A stretch of 48,366 nucleotides of DNA from Ilumatobacteraceae bacterium (GCA_022843125.1 JALHOG010000039.1:1-48366); one strand, 5' to 3'; numbered from the stretch's first letter, positions 33,915 to 42,729 are shown. Notes: generated by a model not told the origin, from the letters alone. Made by a program: numbers and translations.

Positions 33915-35687
33915 TCAGGCGCCTGCTCTGGCGAGATCGTTGGCCTCGGCGATGAGATCGGTCGCAGACGTTCCACATTCGGACATGCCGAGCGCGCACG
34001 CGTCCTCGAGGAGCCGAGCAAGGCGATCGGCATCGCCCTCGACGATCGCGAGCACCATGTCGGCACGCACAGTTCGCGTGTTGTACCGCTGGAGTTCGTA
34101 TGCGAGCGCGAGCGACTCCCTCGCCCCGGCATAGTCGCCGACCTCGATCTGGAGCATCGCCAGGTTCGACCACCAGAACGGCCGATCCGGTTCGTACTCA
34201 GCGACCTTGCGTCGCCACACGAGGTGCTGTTCCTGACGATCTGGGACCCGCTCATCGAACTGGTACAGCTGAGCGACGATGTCGCTCGCGATCGGGTCGC
34301 GACCGAACCATTGAGCCACCGACGCCGCACGGGGAGCATCTACCGAGTTCGCGGCACGCCGAAGGAGGACATCGCCACTGAACAGCGCTGCGGCCAGCAC
34401 GATCCCGGTCGTCGCAACGATACCGACAGCGAGAGGCGCTGACGGTGGCTCGTCCGGGTCGCGACGAGTCGCCGCACCGAACACGAGCATTGCCAGCGGG
34501 AGCGTGAACAACGACACCGGTTGCAGCATCCAATGGAGCACGATCGGGAGCAAGGTCCACGCAAGCGTGCCGCGAATGGAGCGACCCCACTGGATGGCCC
34601 ATGCGAGGAACAACAACGTTCCAACGGCACCGACGCTCACGAGGAGCACCAGGCCGACGTTGTGCGGATCGAACCACGCCTGCGAGACCTCATCGCGAGC
34701 CGACACGCGAACGAACTCTGCTGAGAATCGATGCTGCACCGCAGGACGGAATTGCCCGAAGCCGTACCCCGTGAACGGTCGGTCCGTCCACGCCCCCACG
34801 CCGTACATCCACGCCTGGAGCCGGCCACCAGACGACTGATCGGACAGCCGATTGACCGCATTTTCGCCGGCGCCGAGGAGTCGGTCGAGAGCCACACCGC
34901 CGATGAGCGACGCAACCACGACGAGTGCGCCGATCACTGCCTGCCGTGTCCGCCAGGTGAGCGCGATGAGTGCGGCCACGACGAGAGACGCAGCCAGCGC
35001 TACCCGAGATCCCGAAGCACTGACTCCCGCACCGAGCAGCACGGTGGGAACCAACACAACCCGCCAGTTGTCGACCCATCGGCTCTGCGCGGCCGCGAGC
35101 CCCGCCGCGCAGAGAGCACCGAAGTACACGGGGTTCGTGTTGAACCCGGTGGGCCGCCCGTATGCCAGGGCGAGCGGACCGGTCGACACGTCGAAGACGA
35201 GTTGCAGCAGCCCAACGACCGCGTTGAATGTCAAGGTCCAAGCGACCGTCAGTGCCAGCAGATGCCTGCCATGGTCCGACATCATCCGACCCAGAGCCCA
35301 CATGCCGGCACACAGCACGACCACAAGGGCACTGAGGTCTCGCCCAACCACCCCGATCAACGCGGATCGGGGCGCATCGGAAAGCACGGATGCAACCACC
35401 GTCCAGGCCAGGGCGCCAGCGAGCAGCAGCGCCGAACGGTCCCGGCGCCGAATCAACGTCACCAGCAACGGCATGCCAAGCGCACCGAACCCGACAAGCA
35501 GAACCATGCGAGGGGTCCACCCTGGGAACATCAGGTCTGGCGCGAACGCAACGAGGAAGAGCAGGGCGGCGGCGAGGCCAGTCGCATCCCACGGCGAGAG
35601 CCGCCACCTCGCCAGCATCGAACGGCTGCTGGGGATGGTCGCCGTGCTCAGCACTTCGGCGGTTGCGGCGTGAGGCTGAAGTTCCAT
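33915..35687 (-). CDS. O-antigen ligase/polymerase family (Wzy_C) membrane protein with C-terminal repeat domain
   Basis: The 590-residue protein has about ten to twelve membrane helices and the Wzy_C loop signature SGGRLQAWMYGVGAW, TGYGFGQF and DPHNVGL, found in WaaL ligases, Wzy polymerases and PglL/PilO oligosaccharyltransferases. After the last helices a soluble region of about 130 residues resembles TPR repeats (WWSNLAMLQIEVGDYAGA). It would polymerise the glycan or transfer it to lipid or protein on the outer face of the membrane. ATG 35687 avoids overlap with the preceding gene, which ends at 35693, giving a two-gene unit. Its place two genes from the major pilin raises the possibility of pilin glycosylation. 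Confidence 0.8.
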   Translation of the reverse strand: MELQPHAATAEVLSTATIPSSRSMLARWRLSPWDATGLAAALLFLVAFAPDLMFPGWTPRMVLLVGFGALGMPLLVTLIRRRDRSALLLAGALAWTVVASVLSDAPRSALIGVVGRDLSALVVVLCAGMWALGRMMSDHGRHLLALTVAWTLTFNAVVGLLQLVFDVSTGPLALAYGRPTGFNTNPVYFGALCAAGLAAAQSRWVDNWRVVLVPTVLLGAGVSASGSRVALAASLVVAALIALTWRTRQAVIGALVVVASLIGGVALDRLLGAGENAVNRLSDQSSGGRLQAWMYGVGAWTDRPFTGYGFGQFRPAVQHRFSAEFVRVSARDEVSQAWFDPHNVGLVLLVSVGAVGTLLFLAWAIQWGRSIRGTLAWTLLPIVLHWMLQPVSLFTLPLAMLVFGAATRRDPDEPPSAPLAVGIVATTGIVLAAALFSGDVLLRRAANSVDAPRAASVAQWFGRDPIASDIVAQLYQFDERVPDRQEQHLVWRRKVAEYEPDRPFWWSNLAMLQIEVGDYAGARESLALAYELQRYNTRTVRADMVLAIVEGDADRLARLLEDACALGMSECGTSATDLIAEANDLARAGA

Positions 35688-35692
35688 AACGA

Positions 35693-37543
35693 CTACGGCG
35701 CCTCGAACCAGAGCGCCATCAAGATCACCGGATCCTGCCACACCGGAATCGCTCCTCCAGCGAGCATGTCCGGATCGTCGAGCGGAGCGAAGATGAACCT
35801 GATGTCGTCGTTCTTCACGGGGCCGGGAACCTCCTCGAACCGCTGGCCCACCAGGAAGAACTGATAGGCGAAGATGCGGCGCTGCTGGGCGAAGGAGGTC
35901 ACGGTGGGCCTCGGATCCGACTCGTCCGACACGAAGAGTACGCCGACGCTCTCGCCCGGTTCGAGGAAGTCCAACACGTCCGTGACGGGCTCGGCTCTGA
36001 CTGCCGAGTTGAGCAACAAGCTGGTGGATTCGCGCATTCGGACGGCTCCCACCAACAGGAGGCCGACCACGAGTGCGGCGAGACCGAGGTCACCGAGCCG
36101 ACGCCGCACACGGGTGAGGCCGAGCATTGCCAGACCGACGACACCGATGACGACGCTGAGTCGGAGCACGTCGATGTCCGAATCGGTCGCCCCGAAGGCA
36201 GCGACTCCCGCCACCATCGGTGGGGTGATGCGGTCGGCGATGGCGTCGCCGTGGAGGATCGACACGAGCAGCCCGAGGCCCACCATGATGGCAAGCGCGA
36301 CGAGCATCACCGTCGAACCGTCGGCACGGGAGCGGCGACGTTGGTGGACCAGCCACACGGCCCCCGCAGCAACGATGGGCATCGCGATCGAATCGTTGTA
36401 CCGCCCGTAGATCGGAAAGCTGCTCATGGTGCGCCCGGCATGGAAGAGCGCCGAGGCCCCCATCATCGTCGCGACCGCGAGGAGTACGAGACGGCTGTCG
36501 CGACCGCGGATGCCGCCGGACTGCGATTGGCGGACCAGCACGACGACTCCGACCCCGAACAGGCCTGCGCTCGTCGCCAGCAGATACCACAACTGCCCGG
36601 CGAAGGCATCGACGAGGGCGAGGGGGTTCACGAGGTGCGAGATGGTCTCGGTCATCGTGTTGACCGAGCCCGGCTCGTCCCAGACTCGTTCGAAGAGCCA
36701 GCGAGATCCCATAGCGATCGACACGACGCCGAGCATTCCGAAGCCGACGAATGCAACGGCGTCCCCGATCGACCGCCGGCGGATCGCGTCACCCCCCAGC
36801 AGGAGAACCACGACGATGCCGATCGCGAGCAGTCGGCTGTGCGACGCGTAGCCGCCGAGCGACGCTGCGATGACGAGTAATCCGGCGACCAGCGTCCGCT
36901 GATCGAAGTATCGCATCAGCGACCGCACCGTCAGCAGGAACCAGACGGTGACGAGTGACTCGGCCCAGAGGTACGAGGTACTCGAGAAGCCCGCCGGGCT
37001 GAGCGAGATCACGCCGGCGATGACGACGGCGGCCAGCGGCCCGATGTCGAGCAGGCGGGGGATCAGACCGGCGAGAAGCACCGCCCCCACACCCGCGATG
37101 ACGGCGACGAGCAGCAGGCCGATGCGATACGCGACGATCGGATCGTCGATCAGCCAGCTGACGGGCGCATGCAACAAGGCCGTGCCCGGTTGCCAGGTGC
37201 TCGTGCCGAACATGTTCCAGCCCGCTCGACCGGCAAACCAGCGGCTCATCGCCACGGTGCCCGCTTCGTCGGGGAGGACGTGGAAGATCTGACGCTCCGA
37301 GGCGAACGCGAACCGCAGGACGCACACGACCAGGCCGAGCATGAGGCTCCATCGCACCGGGATCGCAGCCGTGTGAGCAGCCGGCAAACTTGCGTCGACG
37401 TGCCGCTCCGGGTCGTCCGTCGACGACGCAGGCTGCAGGTCAGAGGAGTCGCTCAACACCATGGTGCGCCCAGTCCACGCGACAACACCGAGAGCGACAA
37501 CGAACGCCAGGCCAGCACCGCCGAAGCCTAATGCTGTGTCCAC
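35693..37543 (-). CDS. GT-C-like multi-pass membrane protein
   Basis: The 616-residue protein has a dozen or more membrane helices. After the first helices the loop contains Asp-Glu in VLPDEAGTVAMSRWF followed by WQPGTALLHAPVSWL, which resembles the first extracytoplasmic loop and acidic catalytic motif of GT-C enzymes (PMT/ArnT/PglB-like fold). A soluble C-terminal segment of about 100 residues follows. It would use a polyprenyl-phosphate sugar or lipid-linked oligosaccharide outside the membrane. No STT3-type WWDYG motif was found. Start is GTG 37543, whose fifth codon is TTA, rare in such high-GC genomes; a later start cannot be excluded. Directly upstream of the Wzy_C gene, 6 bp apart. 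Confidence 0.6.
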   Translation of the reverse strand: MDTALGFGGAGLAFVVALGVVAWTGRTMVLSDSSDLQPASSTDDPERHVDASLPAAHTAAIPVRWSLMLGLVVCVLRFAFASERQIFHVLPDEAGTVAMSRWFAGRAGWNMFGTSTWQPGTALLHAPVSWLIDDPIVAYRIGLLLVAVIAGVGAVLLAGLIPRLLDIGPLAAVVIAGVISLSPAGFSSTSYLWAESLVTVWFLLTVRSLMRYFDQRTLVAGLLVIAASLGGYASHSRLLAIGIVVVLLLGGDAIRRRSIGDAVAFVGFGMLGVVSIAMGSRWLFERVWDEPGSVNTMTETISHLVNPLALVDAFAGQLWYLLATSAGLFGVGVVVLVRQSQSGGIRGRDSRLVLLAVATMMGASALFHAGRTMSSFPIYGRYNDSIAMPIVAAGAVWLVHQRRRSRADGSTVMLVALAIMVGLGLLVSILHGDAIADRITPPMVAGVAAFGATDSDIDVLRLSVVIGVVGLAMLGLTRVRRRLGDLGLAALVVGLLLVGAVRMRESTSLLLNSAVRAEPVTDVLDFLEPGESVGVLFVSDESDPRPTVTSFAQQRRIFAYQFFLVGQRFEEVPGPVKNDDIRFIFAPLDDPDMLAGGAIPVWQDPVILMALWFEAP

Positions 37544-37571
37544 CCTGCGACAGGGAGACCGCCGAAAACGG

Positions 37572-37603
37572 GGCGAACCCCCGGCCGTAGCCGGGGGTTC
37601 GCC
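37572..37603 (-). terminator. Intrinsic terminator of the major pilin gene
   Basis: A perfect 14-bp stem (37572-37585 with 37590-37603) and a 4-nt loop lies 18 nt after the pilin stop codon. On the minus strand it is followed by CCGTTTTC, a short U-run. It would insulate the abundant pilin transcript from the GT-C-like gene. Confidence 0.75.
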
Positions 37604-37621
37604 AAGTCCGCCGAAACGGAA

Positions 37622-37945
37622 TCAGGGGTTCAAGCAACGGCCCGCTGCGACCGGCGTCGAGACGCCGCCGACCACGTTCACGACGTAGTTCTCGGCGTTG
37701 TTGCGGATGAGGCGTGCGCCGACCAGCTGGCTCTCGGTCGGGTTGCCACCACGGGTGCCATACTGGGCGTAGTAGCTCTCGATGGCGACCTCGAGGGTCT
37801 TGCCGGTTGCCTGGCAGGAGTTTGCCTGGCCCTGATCGGTGATGCCACGGACCGAGAACACCACGACGGTGGCCAGGATGCCGAGGATGACGATCACGAT
37901 CAGGAGTTCGATGAGGGTGAAGCCCTCGTCATTGTTGTTCTTCAT
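37622..37945 (-). CDS. pilA: Type IV major pilin
   Basis: The 107-residue protein begins with an 8-residue leader ending in Gly8, then Phe9 and Glu13 at +5 (GFTLIELLIVIVILGILATVVV), the classic type IV prepilin signature. The soluble domain is small with two Cys (one in NSCQAT, one in GRCLNP at the C terminus) that probably form the pilin disulfide. A strong AAGGAAAAGGA lies about 10 nt before the ATG, and a terminator follows, as expected for an abundant structural subunit. PilD at 40729-41511 would cleave it. The 248 bp upstream contain a potential three-way junction. Glycosylation is possible because glycan-transfer candidates lie next to it. Confidence 0.92.
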   Translation of the reverse strand: MKNNNDEGFTLIELLIVIVILGILATVVVFSVRGITDQGQANSCQATGKTLEVAIESYYAQYGTRGGNPTESQLVGARLIRNNAENYVVNVVGGVSTPVAAGRCLNP

Positions 37946-37982
37946 GCTGCTGTTTCCTTTTCCTTCCGCCGCTTGGCGTCCA

Positions 37983-38094
37983 TCTCACTGGATTGCTCCG
38001 CACCGTGAGACAGGCTCTCGGTTGCGCACATCTTCTTCGGCGCTGACACGGACCCACTTGAGTGGAACACCAAAATTCTTTTGGCCTCCGTGTC
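37983..38094 (-). promoter_or_regulatory. Structured upstream region of the major pilin gene
   Basis: On the minus strand GACACGGA (38094-38087) pairs with TCCGTGTC (38052-38045), enclosing two hairpins: CCAAAA-GAA-TTTTGG (38084-38070) and CCAC-TCAA-GTGG within 38065-38054. This gives a three-way junction. Nearer the gene TCTCAC and GTGAGA (38010-38005 and 37988-37983) form another stem. If transcribed it is a long folded leader of pilA. It could instead be a DNA cruciform or belong to the divergent gene at 38194. Confidence 0.45.
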
Positions 38095-38193
38095 AAGATT
38101 CAAGAAAGCCTAGCACCGTGCCGATGAACCCGTGTCCGCCACACACGGTGCCGCAATCAGTGCGCTCCGTGAACGATCACGCGAGGTCACACC

Positions 38194-38688
38194 GTGCACG
38201 TTCGCCCGAAAACACGCCAGACGCTGGGAGAACAGCAGATCTTCGGCGACGAGGAAGCTGCACGCCTGCACGCCGAGGTCGCCAGCCTTCGTGAGCTCGT
38301 CGCCGATCTGGCCGATCGAGTTCACGCTCAGTTCACAACGATCTCGGCCCATGCGGAGATCGCCCGGCAACAGGTCGAGTTCGCCCGTGAGGAGTCCCGC
38401 GCCGACCTCGAACGCACCCGCGAACTGGTGATCGGGCTCATCGATCAGACCCGCCACGACCTCTCGAACCGCGCCCCGGTCCACGTGACCGGCACTCCGC
38501 CGGGGCCGTCGGTCGCCGTGTACGCGGAGCGGCTCGAGACCCTCGACCAACGGATGTCGACGATCGCCACCGCGCTCGACCGCTGCTTCGATCGTCAGCG
38601 CGAGCTCGCCGACACCATGGCAGCCCTGCTCGACACTGTGCTCGGCGAGCGCACCCAGCAGCCCGTCCCCGGTCTCTCGCTGGCCTGA
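38194..38688 (+). CDS. Coiled-coil protein, function unknown
   Basis: The 164-residue protein is largely heptad-rich alpha-helix (about residues 19-90 and 108-150) with an intervening Pro-containing segment near PPGPSVAV. It has no signal peptide or membrane helix. It starts with GTG, preceded by GAGG at about 7 nt. It is divergent from the pilin gene and converges on the DUF429 gene. Its composition (many Arg, Glu, Ala, Leu) is similar to the larger coiled-coil protein at 44577-45773 on the other side of the pilus genes, but I see no clear sequence match. It may be a pilus-associated scaffold; that is position-based inference. Confidence 0.65.
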   Translation: MHVRPKTRQTLGEQQIFGDEEAARLHAEVASLRELVADLADRVHAQFTTISAHAEIARQQVEFAREESRADLERTRELVIGLIDQTRHDLSNRAPVHVTGTPPGPSVAVYAERLETLDQRMSTIATALDRCFDRQRELADTMAALLDTVLGERTQQPVPGLSLA

Positions 38689-38717
38689 GCCGCCAGGCGC
38701 GACCCACTCAGCTCGCC

Positions 38718-39446
38718 TCAGCGGACAAGCTCGATCCGGATCCCGCCGTCATCCCATTCGGGATCGAGCGGGAGCCGACTGATGGCACGGCCGGAAGCGC
38801 GGCGCGCCGTCCACAGCATCGCCGCCGCCTCGTACATGTGCGAGATGCCGGCGCCGACGGGCGGTACCCGCGACACGACGTCATCCACGCCGGGGAGCTT
38901 GGCGCGAATGAGCTCGAGCCGCTCGATCTGACCGTCTTCGTGGTGCGGCCACGTGGCGAGGGGCTCGTCGCCGTTCATGTGGACGAACGACAGGTCGGCG
39001 TTCCCCGAGTAGAACGAGCGGGAGTGGAAGGGCTGGATCTCGATCGCCGCTTCCTTCATCCAGCGGAAGCGCCGGAAGTCGTTCTTCGTGAGCCACGGCT
39101 CGACCTGCAGCGCCTCCTGCCGAGACTTTGCGAACAGCGCAGCCCGCGACGGCACGGGGCGGAGAGCGATGCGTCGCGGCCAGCGAACGAGCTCGCGCGC
39201 CTCACGATCGCACTGCCGGTACGGCCCAACAGGGTGCTCCGGATAGCCGAACGGGATGTTGATCGCCCCGAACTCGAACTTCGGGCGGTAGTCGAGCACG
39301 TCCATCAGCTTCTTGAGGACGAACGCCTCCTCGGCGACCACGGTGACGCCGGCGAGGCGCGCCGGGATCACCAGCCATCCGCCGGGACAAGGGGTAGCCC
39401 CGGCGATCGTCTTGAAGGGACTACTCCCCTTCGTGGGGCCTGCCAT
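38718..39446 (-). CDS. DUF429-family protein
   Basis: The 242-residue protein matches the DUF429 pattern as I recall it: N-terminal CPGGWLVI, then NIPFGYPE (in place of the family's D-x-P-x-G-L), a central RRIALRPVPSRAALF segment and a C-terminal YEAAAMLWTARRASG. The family is predicted to have an RNase-H-like fold but has no established function. The ATG at 39446 lies 42 bp after the pilT stop codon on the same strand, so it may be co-transcribed with pilT. No direct link to pili is known. Confidence 0.7.
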   Translation of the reverse strand: MAGPTKGSSPFKTIAGATPCPGGWLVIPARLAGVTVVAEEAFVLKKLMDVLDYRPKFEFGAINIPFGYPEHPVGPYRQCDREARELVRWPRRIALRPVPSRAALFAKSRQEALQVEPWLTKNDFRRFRWMKEAAIEIQPFHSRSFYSGNADLSFVHMNGDEPLATWPHHEDGQIERLELIRAKLPGVDDVVSRVPPVGAGISHMYEAAAMLWTARRASGRAISRLPLDPEWDDGGIRIELVR

Positions 39447-39487
39447 CGAGCGCGTTCCTCTCGGTCAATCGGCGATCGGGGTGACGA

Positions 39488-40681
39488 TCAGGCCACGCCG
39501 GCCGGCTGCGCAGGCTGCTGCTGACCGTTCGGGTCGCCCGTGCGCACACCGGATCCGGACGACGCTGCCTGGCCGGAAGCCTGCGTCGCCGCAGCCTGGG
39601 CCTGGGAACGCAGCGTCGACACCTGCGCCTGGATCTCGCTCGGGTAGGCGGAGATCGACTGCGCCATCTCCATCGTCACGAGGCCGGACGACACCAGACG
39701 AGCCAGGTCCATTTCGATGGTCTGCATGCCGTCGGGGCCGCCGGTGGCGACCACGTTGCGGAGCTGACGGCTCTTGCCCTCACGAACCAGGTTGCGCACC
39801 GCCTCGGTGCCCATCAGCACCTCATAGGCGGCGACGCGGCCGCCGCTGACCGCAGGCAGGAGGCGCTGCGACACGACGCCCTGCAGCGACCCGGCGAGCA
39901 TCGTCTGGATCTGATCGCGCTTCTCGGCCGGGAACACGTCGACCATGCGGTCGAGCGCCTGGCTGGCGTCGTTGGTGTGCAGGGTGGCGAACACCAGGTG
40001 GCCGGTCTCGGCGAGGCTGAGGGCGATCTGGATCGACTCCAGATCTCGCATCTCGCCGAGGAGCACCACGTCGGGGTCTTCACGCAGGGCACTGCGCAGG
40101 CCCTGCTCGAACGACACCGCGTCGGTACCGACCTCACGCTGGTTGATCATCGCGACCTTGTGGTTGTGGAGGTACTCCACCGGATCCTCGATCGTGAGGA
40201 TGTGCACCGGCTTCGCCTCGTTGATGCGGTCGATCATCGCCGCCAACGTCGTCGACTTGCCGGAGCCGGTGGGGCCCACCACGAGCACGAGCCCATAGGG
40301 CCGGTTGAGCAGGGTGGTGCACGCCCTGGGGCAGCCCAGCTCTTCGAGCGAGCGCACACGGAACGGGATGACGCGCAGCGCGAGCGCCAGCGAGTTGCGC
40401 TGGTTGTACGCGTTGGCGCGGAACCGGCCGAGCCCGGCGAGGCCGAACGAGAAGTCGACCTGCTTGGCCCGCTCGAGCTCGTCACGCTGTTCGACGCTGA
40501 GCAGCGACATGACCATCCGCTCGGTGTCGTCGCTCTCGAGCACCTTGACGTTCTCGAAGCTGACGAGCGTGCCGTCGCGGCGGGCGGTCGGCGGGCGGCC
40601 GACCGTGATGTGGAGGTCGGAGGCACCGGAGTTCACCGTGGCCTGGAGCAGGGTCACGAGGACCGGATCGGGGTTGAACAT
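39488..40681 (-). CDS. pilT: Type IV pilus retraction ATPase PilT
   Basis: The 397-residue hexameric ATPase drives pilus retraction and twitching or DNA uptake. Motifs: Walker A GPTGSGKS at 136-143, Asp box TIEDPVEY at 163-170, Walker B VVLLGEMRD near 205-213, His box HLVFATLHTND at 228-238, and the retraction-specific AIRNLI-type motif here AVRNLV at 294-299, which separates PilT from PilB. The C-terminal 45 residues are Gln/Ala/Gly-rich and not part of the family core. The frame is open from 40840, but ATG 40681 gives the family N terminus and has AAGGGA upstream. It is divergent from pilD with 47 bp between starts. Confidence 0.95.
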   Translation of the reverse strand: MFNPDPVLVTLLQATVNSGASDLHITVGRPPTARRDGTLVSFENVKVLESDDTERMVMSLLSVEQRDELERAKQVDFSFGLAGLGRFRANAYNQRNSLALALRVIPFRVRSLEELGCPRACTTLLNRPYGLVLVVGPTGSGKSTTLAAMIDRINEAKPVHILTIEDPVEYLHNHKVAMINQREVGTDAVSFEQGLRSALREDPDVVLLGEMRDLESIQIALSLAETGHLVFATLHTNDASQALDRMVDVFPAEKRDQIQTMLAGSLQGVVSQRLLPAVSGGRVAAYEVLMGTEAVRNLVREGKSRQLRNVVATGGPDGMQTIEMDLARLVSSGLVTMEMAQSISAYPSEIQAQVSTLRSQAQAAATQASGQAASSGSGVRTGDPNGQQQPAQPAGVA

Positions 40682-40728
40682 CAGAGTTCCCTTCCGCTGA
40701 AGGTCGTGGCAATTAGCGTGTGCCGGGC

Positions 40729-41511
40729 ATGGAGACGACCGGAGTCCTGATCGCTTGCGCCGTGATGGGCTTGTTGGTGGGCTCGTTCCTGACCGTGGTG
40801 GTCGATCGCGTGCCCCGTGGCGGTTCTGTAGTGGCGCCACCGAGCGCCTGCGGCGCCTGCGGATCGCGGCTGACCGCGCCCGACCTGGTGCCGGTGTTCA
40901 GCTGGCTGGCGCTGCGCGGCCGGTGCCGTCACTGCGGCACCTCGATCGGCAAGGAGCCGCTCGTGCTCGAGATCACCAATGCGGTGATCTTCGTGCTCTT
41001 CGGGCTGCGCTTCGGCGCCGATCCGGTGCTCGTGGCGTACTGCATCCTCGGAGCTGCCCTGGTGGCGCTCGTGTGGATCGACCTCCGGGAGTTCCGCCTG
41101 CCGCGCGAGATCTCGTACACCGCGTTCGTGCTCGGCGCGATCGCGCTCGTCATCGCAGCGCTCCTCAATGACGAACCCGAGCGCATCTGGCAGGCGTTCC
41201 TCGGCGCCGGCATCGCACTGGCGATCATGGGCGCCATCTTCCTGCTCGCCAAGAAGATGGGCGGCATGGGAGACGGCGACGTACGCCTGGCACCGCTGCT
41301 CGGCCTCTACATGGGCTACCTGAACCCGGGCATCGTGCCGATCGGGCTGTTCTTCGGGTTCCTGCTCGGCGCCGTGGTGGGCGTGGTGATGATGGGCGTC
41401 GGCAAAGCCGGACGCCGGACCGCGCTCCCGTTCGGGCCGTTCCTGGCCCTCGGCACGGTCATCGCCGTGTTCATCGGCCAACAGGCCGTCGATGTGATCT
41501 GGCAAGCCTGA
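40729..41511 (+). CDS. pilD: Prepilin peptidase/N-methyltransferase PilD
   Basis: The 260-residue integral membrane aspartyl protease cleaves prepilin leaders after Gly and methylates the new N terminus. The zinc-type cysteines of the bifunctional form are present (Cys41, Cys44, Cys66, Cys69), and the catalytic aspartates are Asp118 in WIDLREFRLP and Asp182 in the GxGD motif (GMGDGDVRL). About seven hydrophobic helices are visible. It is on the plus strand inside an otherwise minus-strand pil cluster, and its stop codon abuts the pilC stop codon with no gap. Substrates in this window are the products at 37622-37945, 17471-17815 and 15966-16346. GTG 40720 is an alternative start. Confidence 0.95.
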   Translation: METTGVLIACAVMGLLVGSFLTVVVDRVPRGGSVVAPPSACGACGSRLTAPDLVPVFSWLALRGRCRHCGTSIGKEPLVLEITNAVIFVLFGLRFGADPVLVAYCILGAALVALVWIDLREFRLPREISYTAFVLGAIALVIAALLNDEPERIWQAFLGAGIALAIMGAIFLLAKKMGGMGDGDVRLAPLLGLYMGYLNPGIVPIGLFFGFLLGAVVGVVMMGVGKAGRRTALPFGPFLALGTVIAVFIGQQAVDVIWQA

Positions 41512-42729
41512 TCACACCCCTGCGTCATCCTGGATGCCGCCGAGCACGCCGTACATGGCCGACACGAGCGCCATGGCGACGAAGCCGACGACGACACCGA
41601 CGAAGAGGATCATGATCGGCTCGAACAGCGTCGTGAAGTTCTTGATCCGGTACTCGAGCTCGCGGTTGAAGTACTCAGCCGCCACCGCGAGCTGCTGGTC
41701 GAGGGTTCCGGTTTCCTCGCCGACCTTGAACATCTGGCGGGCGGCGCCGGGGAACAGCTCGGTGTCGATCAGCGGTTGGGTGAAGCCCGACCCCTCCAGC
41801 ATCTGCTGGCGAGCGATGTCGAGCTGCTCGCGGTAGACGATGTTCGCCACCGCCTCGGTGGTGGTCTGCAGGGCAGCCGGGATGGCCACACCGGCCGACA
41901 ACATCGTGTGCAACACGCTGCAGAAGCGCTCGAGGACCGCGTACTCGATGATGCCGCCGATGATCGGGATCTTCAGCGAGAGCCGCTGCCAGATCTCCTT
42001 ACCGGTCGGGTGCATCACGAAGAACGAGATGAGGCCAACGAACAGCAGGGCCGAGATCACCGTCACCCACCACAGGTCGGTGAAGAACCGGGCAAAGAAC
42101 AGCATGATCCGCGTCGGAAGCGGCAGCTCGGCGCCCAGTTCCTCGAACAGCGGCTTGAACTGGGGGAGCACGTAGCCGGCGAGCACCATCACGGTGCCCA
42201 TGGCGAGCACCATGACCACGAGGGGGTACGACAGCGCGCTCACCACCTTCGACCGGGTCTCGATCTCGCGTGCGATGTAGCTCGCGAGCGAGTCGAGCGA
42301 GTCGTCGAGACGGCCGGTGAGCTCAGCCGCCTGGAGGATGCCGATGTAGTAGTTCGGGAACACCTGCGGGTACTGCGCCGCCGACGCCGAGAACAGCCCA
42401 CCGTTGCGGAGGTCTTCGAGCATGCCGGTGATCGCCCGGCGGATCGCGACGTCGGTGGTCTCGTCGCCGATCGTGACGAGCGCGTCGGTGATCGGGATAC
42501 CGGCCTTGATGAACACCGCCAGCTGGCGGGTGAAGTTCATCAGGTTCTTCTTCTTCGCCTTCTCCTTGGTGAGCTCCAGGTCGAACATCCCCCGCGATTC
42601 CTCGATGCGAATCGGGAAGAGGTTCTGCTCGACCAGCATCGACCGCGCGGTGCCGATGGTGTCGGCCTTGGTGGTGCCCTCGATCTCGGCGCCGGTGGCG
42701 TCGATGGCGGAGTAGGCGAACTTGGGCAT
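41512..42729 (-). CDS. pilC: Type IV pilus inner-membrane platform protein PilC
   Basis: The 405-residue protein is the membrane platform on which PilB and PilT act. It has two tandem GspF domains: the first with FTRQLAVFIKAGIPITDAL at about residue 66-84, the second with LERFCSVLHTMLSAGVAIPAAL near 265, and membrane segments near 165-190, 215-235 and 375-400. Length and N-terminal motif (FAYSAIDATGAEIEGT) match actinobacterial PilC. The pilB gene lies 37 bp upstream on the same strand, so pilB-pilC is one unit. Confidence 0.95.
   Translation of the reverse strand: MPKFAYSAIDATGAEIEGTTKADTIGTARSMLVEQNLFPIRIEESRGMFDLELTKEKAKKKNLMNFTRQLAVFIKAGIPITDALVTIGDETTDVAIRRAITGMLEDLRNGGLFSASAAQYPQVFPNYYIGILQAAELTGRLDDSLDSLASYIAREIETRSKVVSALSYPLVVMVLAMGTVMVLAGYVLPQFKPLFEELGAELPLPTRIMLFFARFFTDLWWVTVISALLFVGLISFFVMHPTGKEIWQRLSLKIPIIGGIIEYAVLERFCSVLHTMLSAGVAIPAALQTTTEAVANIVYREQLDIARQQMLEGSGFTQPLIDTELFPGAARQMFKVGEETGTLDQQLAVAAEYFNRELEYRIKNFTTLFEPIMILFVGVVVGFVAMALVSAMYGVLGGIQDDAGV

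Noticed and set aside
35693..37543. STT3/PglB oligosaccharyltransferase
   Set aside because: The protein has a GT-C-like first loop, but no WWDYG motif or STT3 C-terminal domain is visible.
37946..38110. c-di-GMP-I riboswitch upstream of pilA
   Set aside because: The region folds well, but the conserved GEMM bases and tetraloop-receptor arrangement are not present.
37946..38110. Sigma-54 promoter for pilA
   Set aside because: No GG-N10-GC pattern of the TGGCAC-N5-TTGC type was found on the minus strand.
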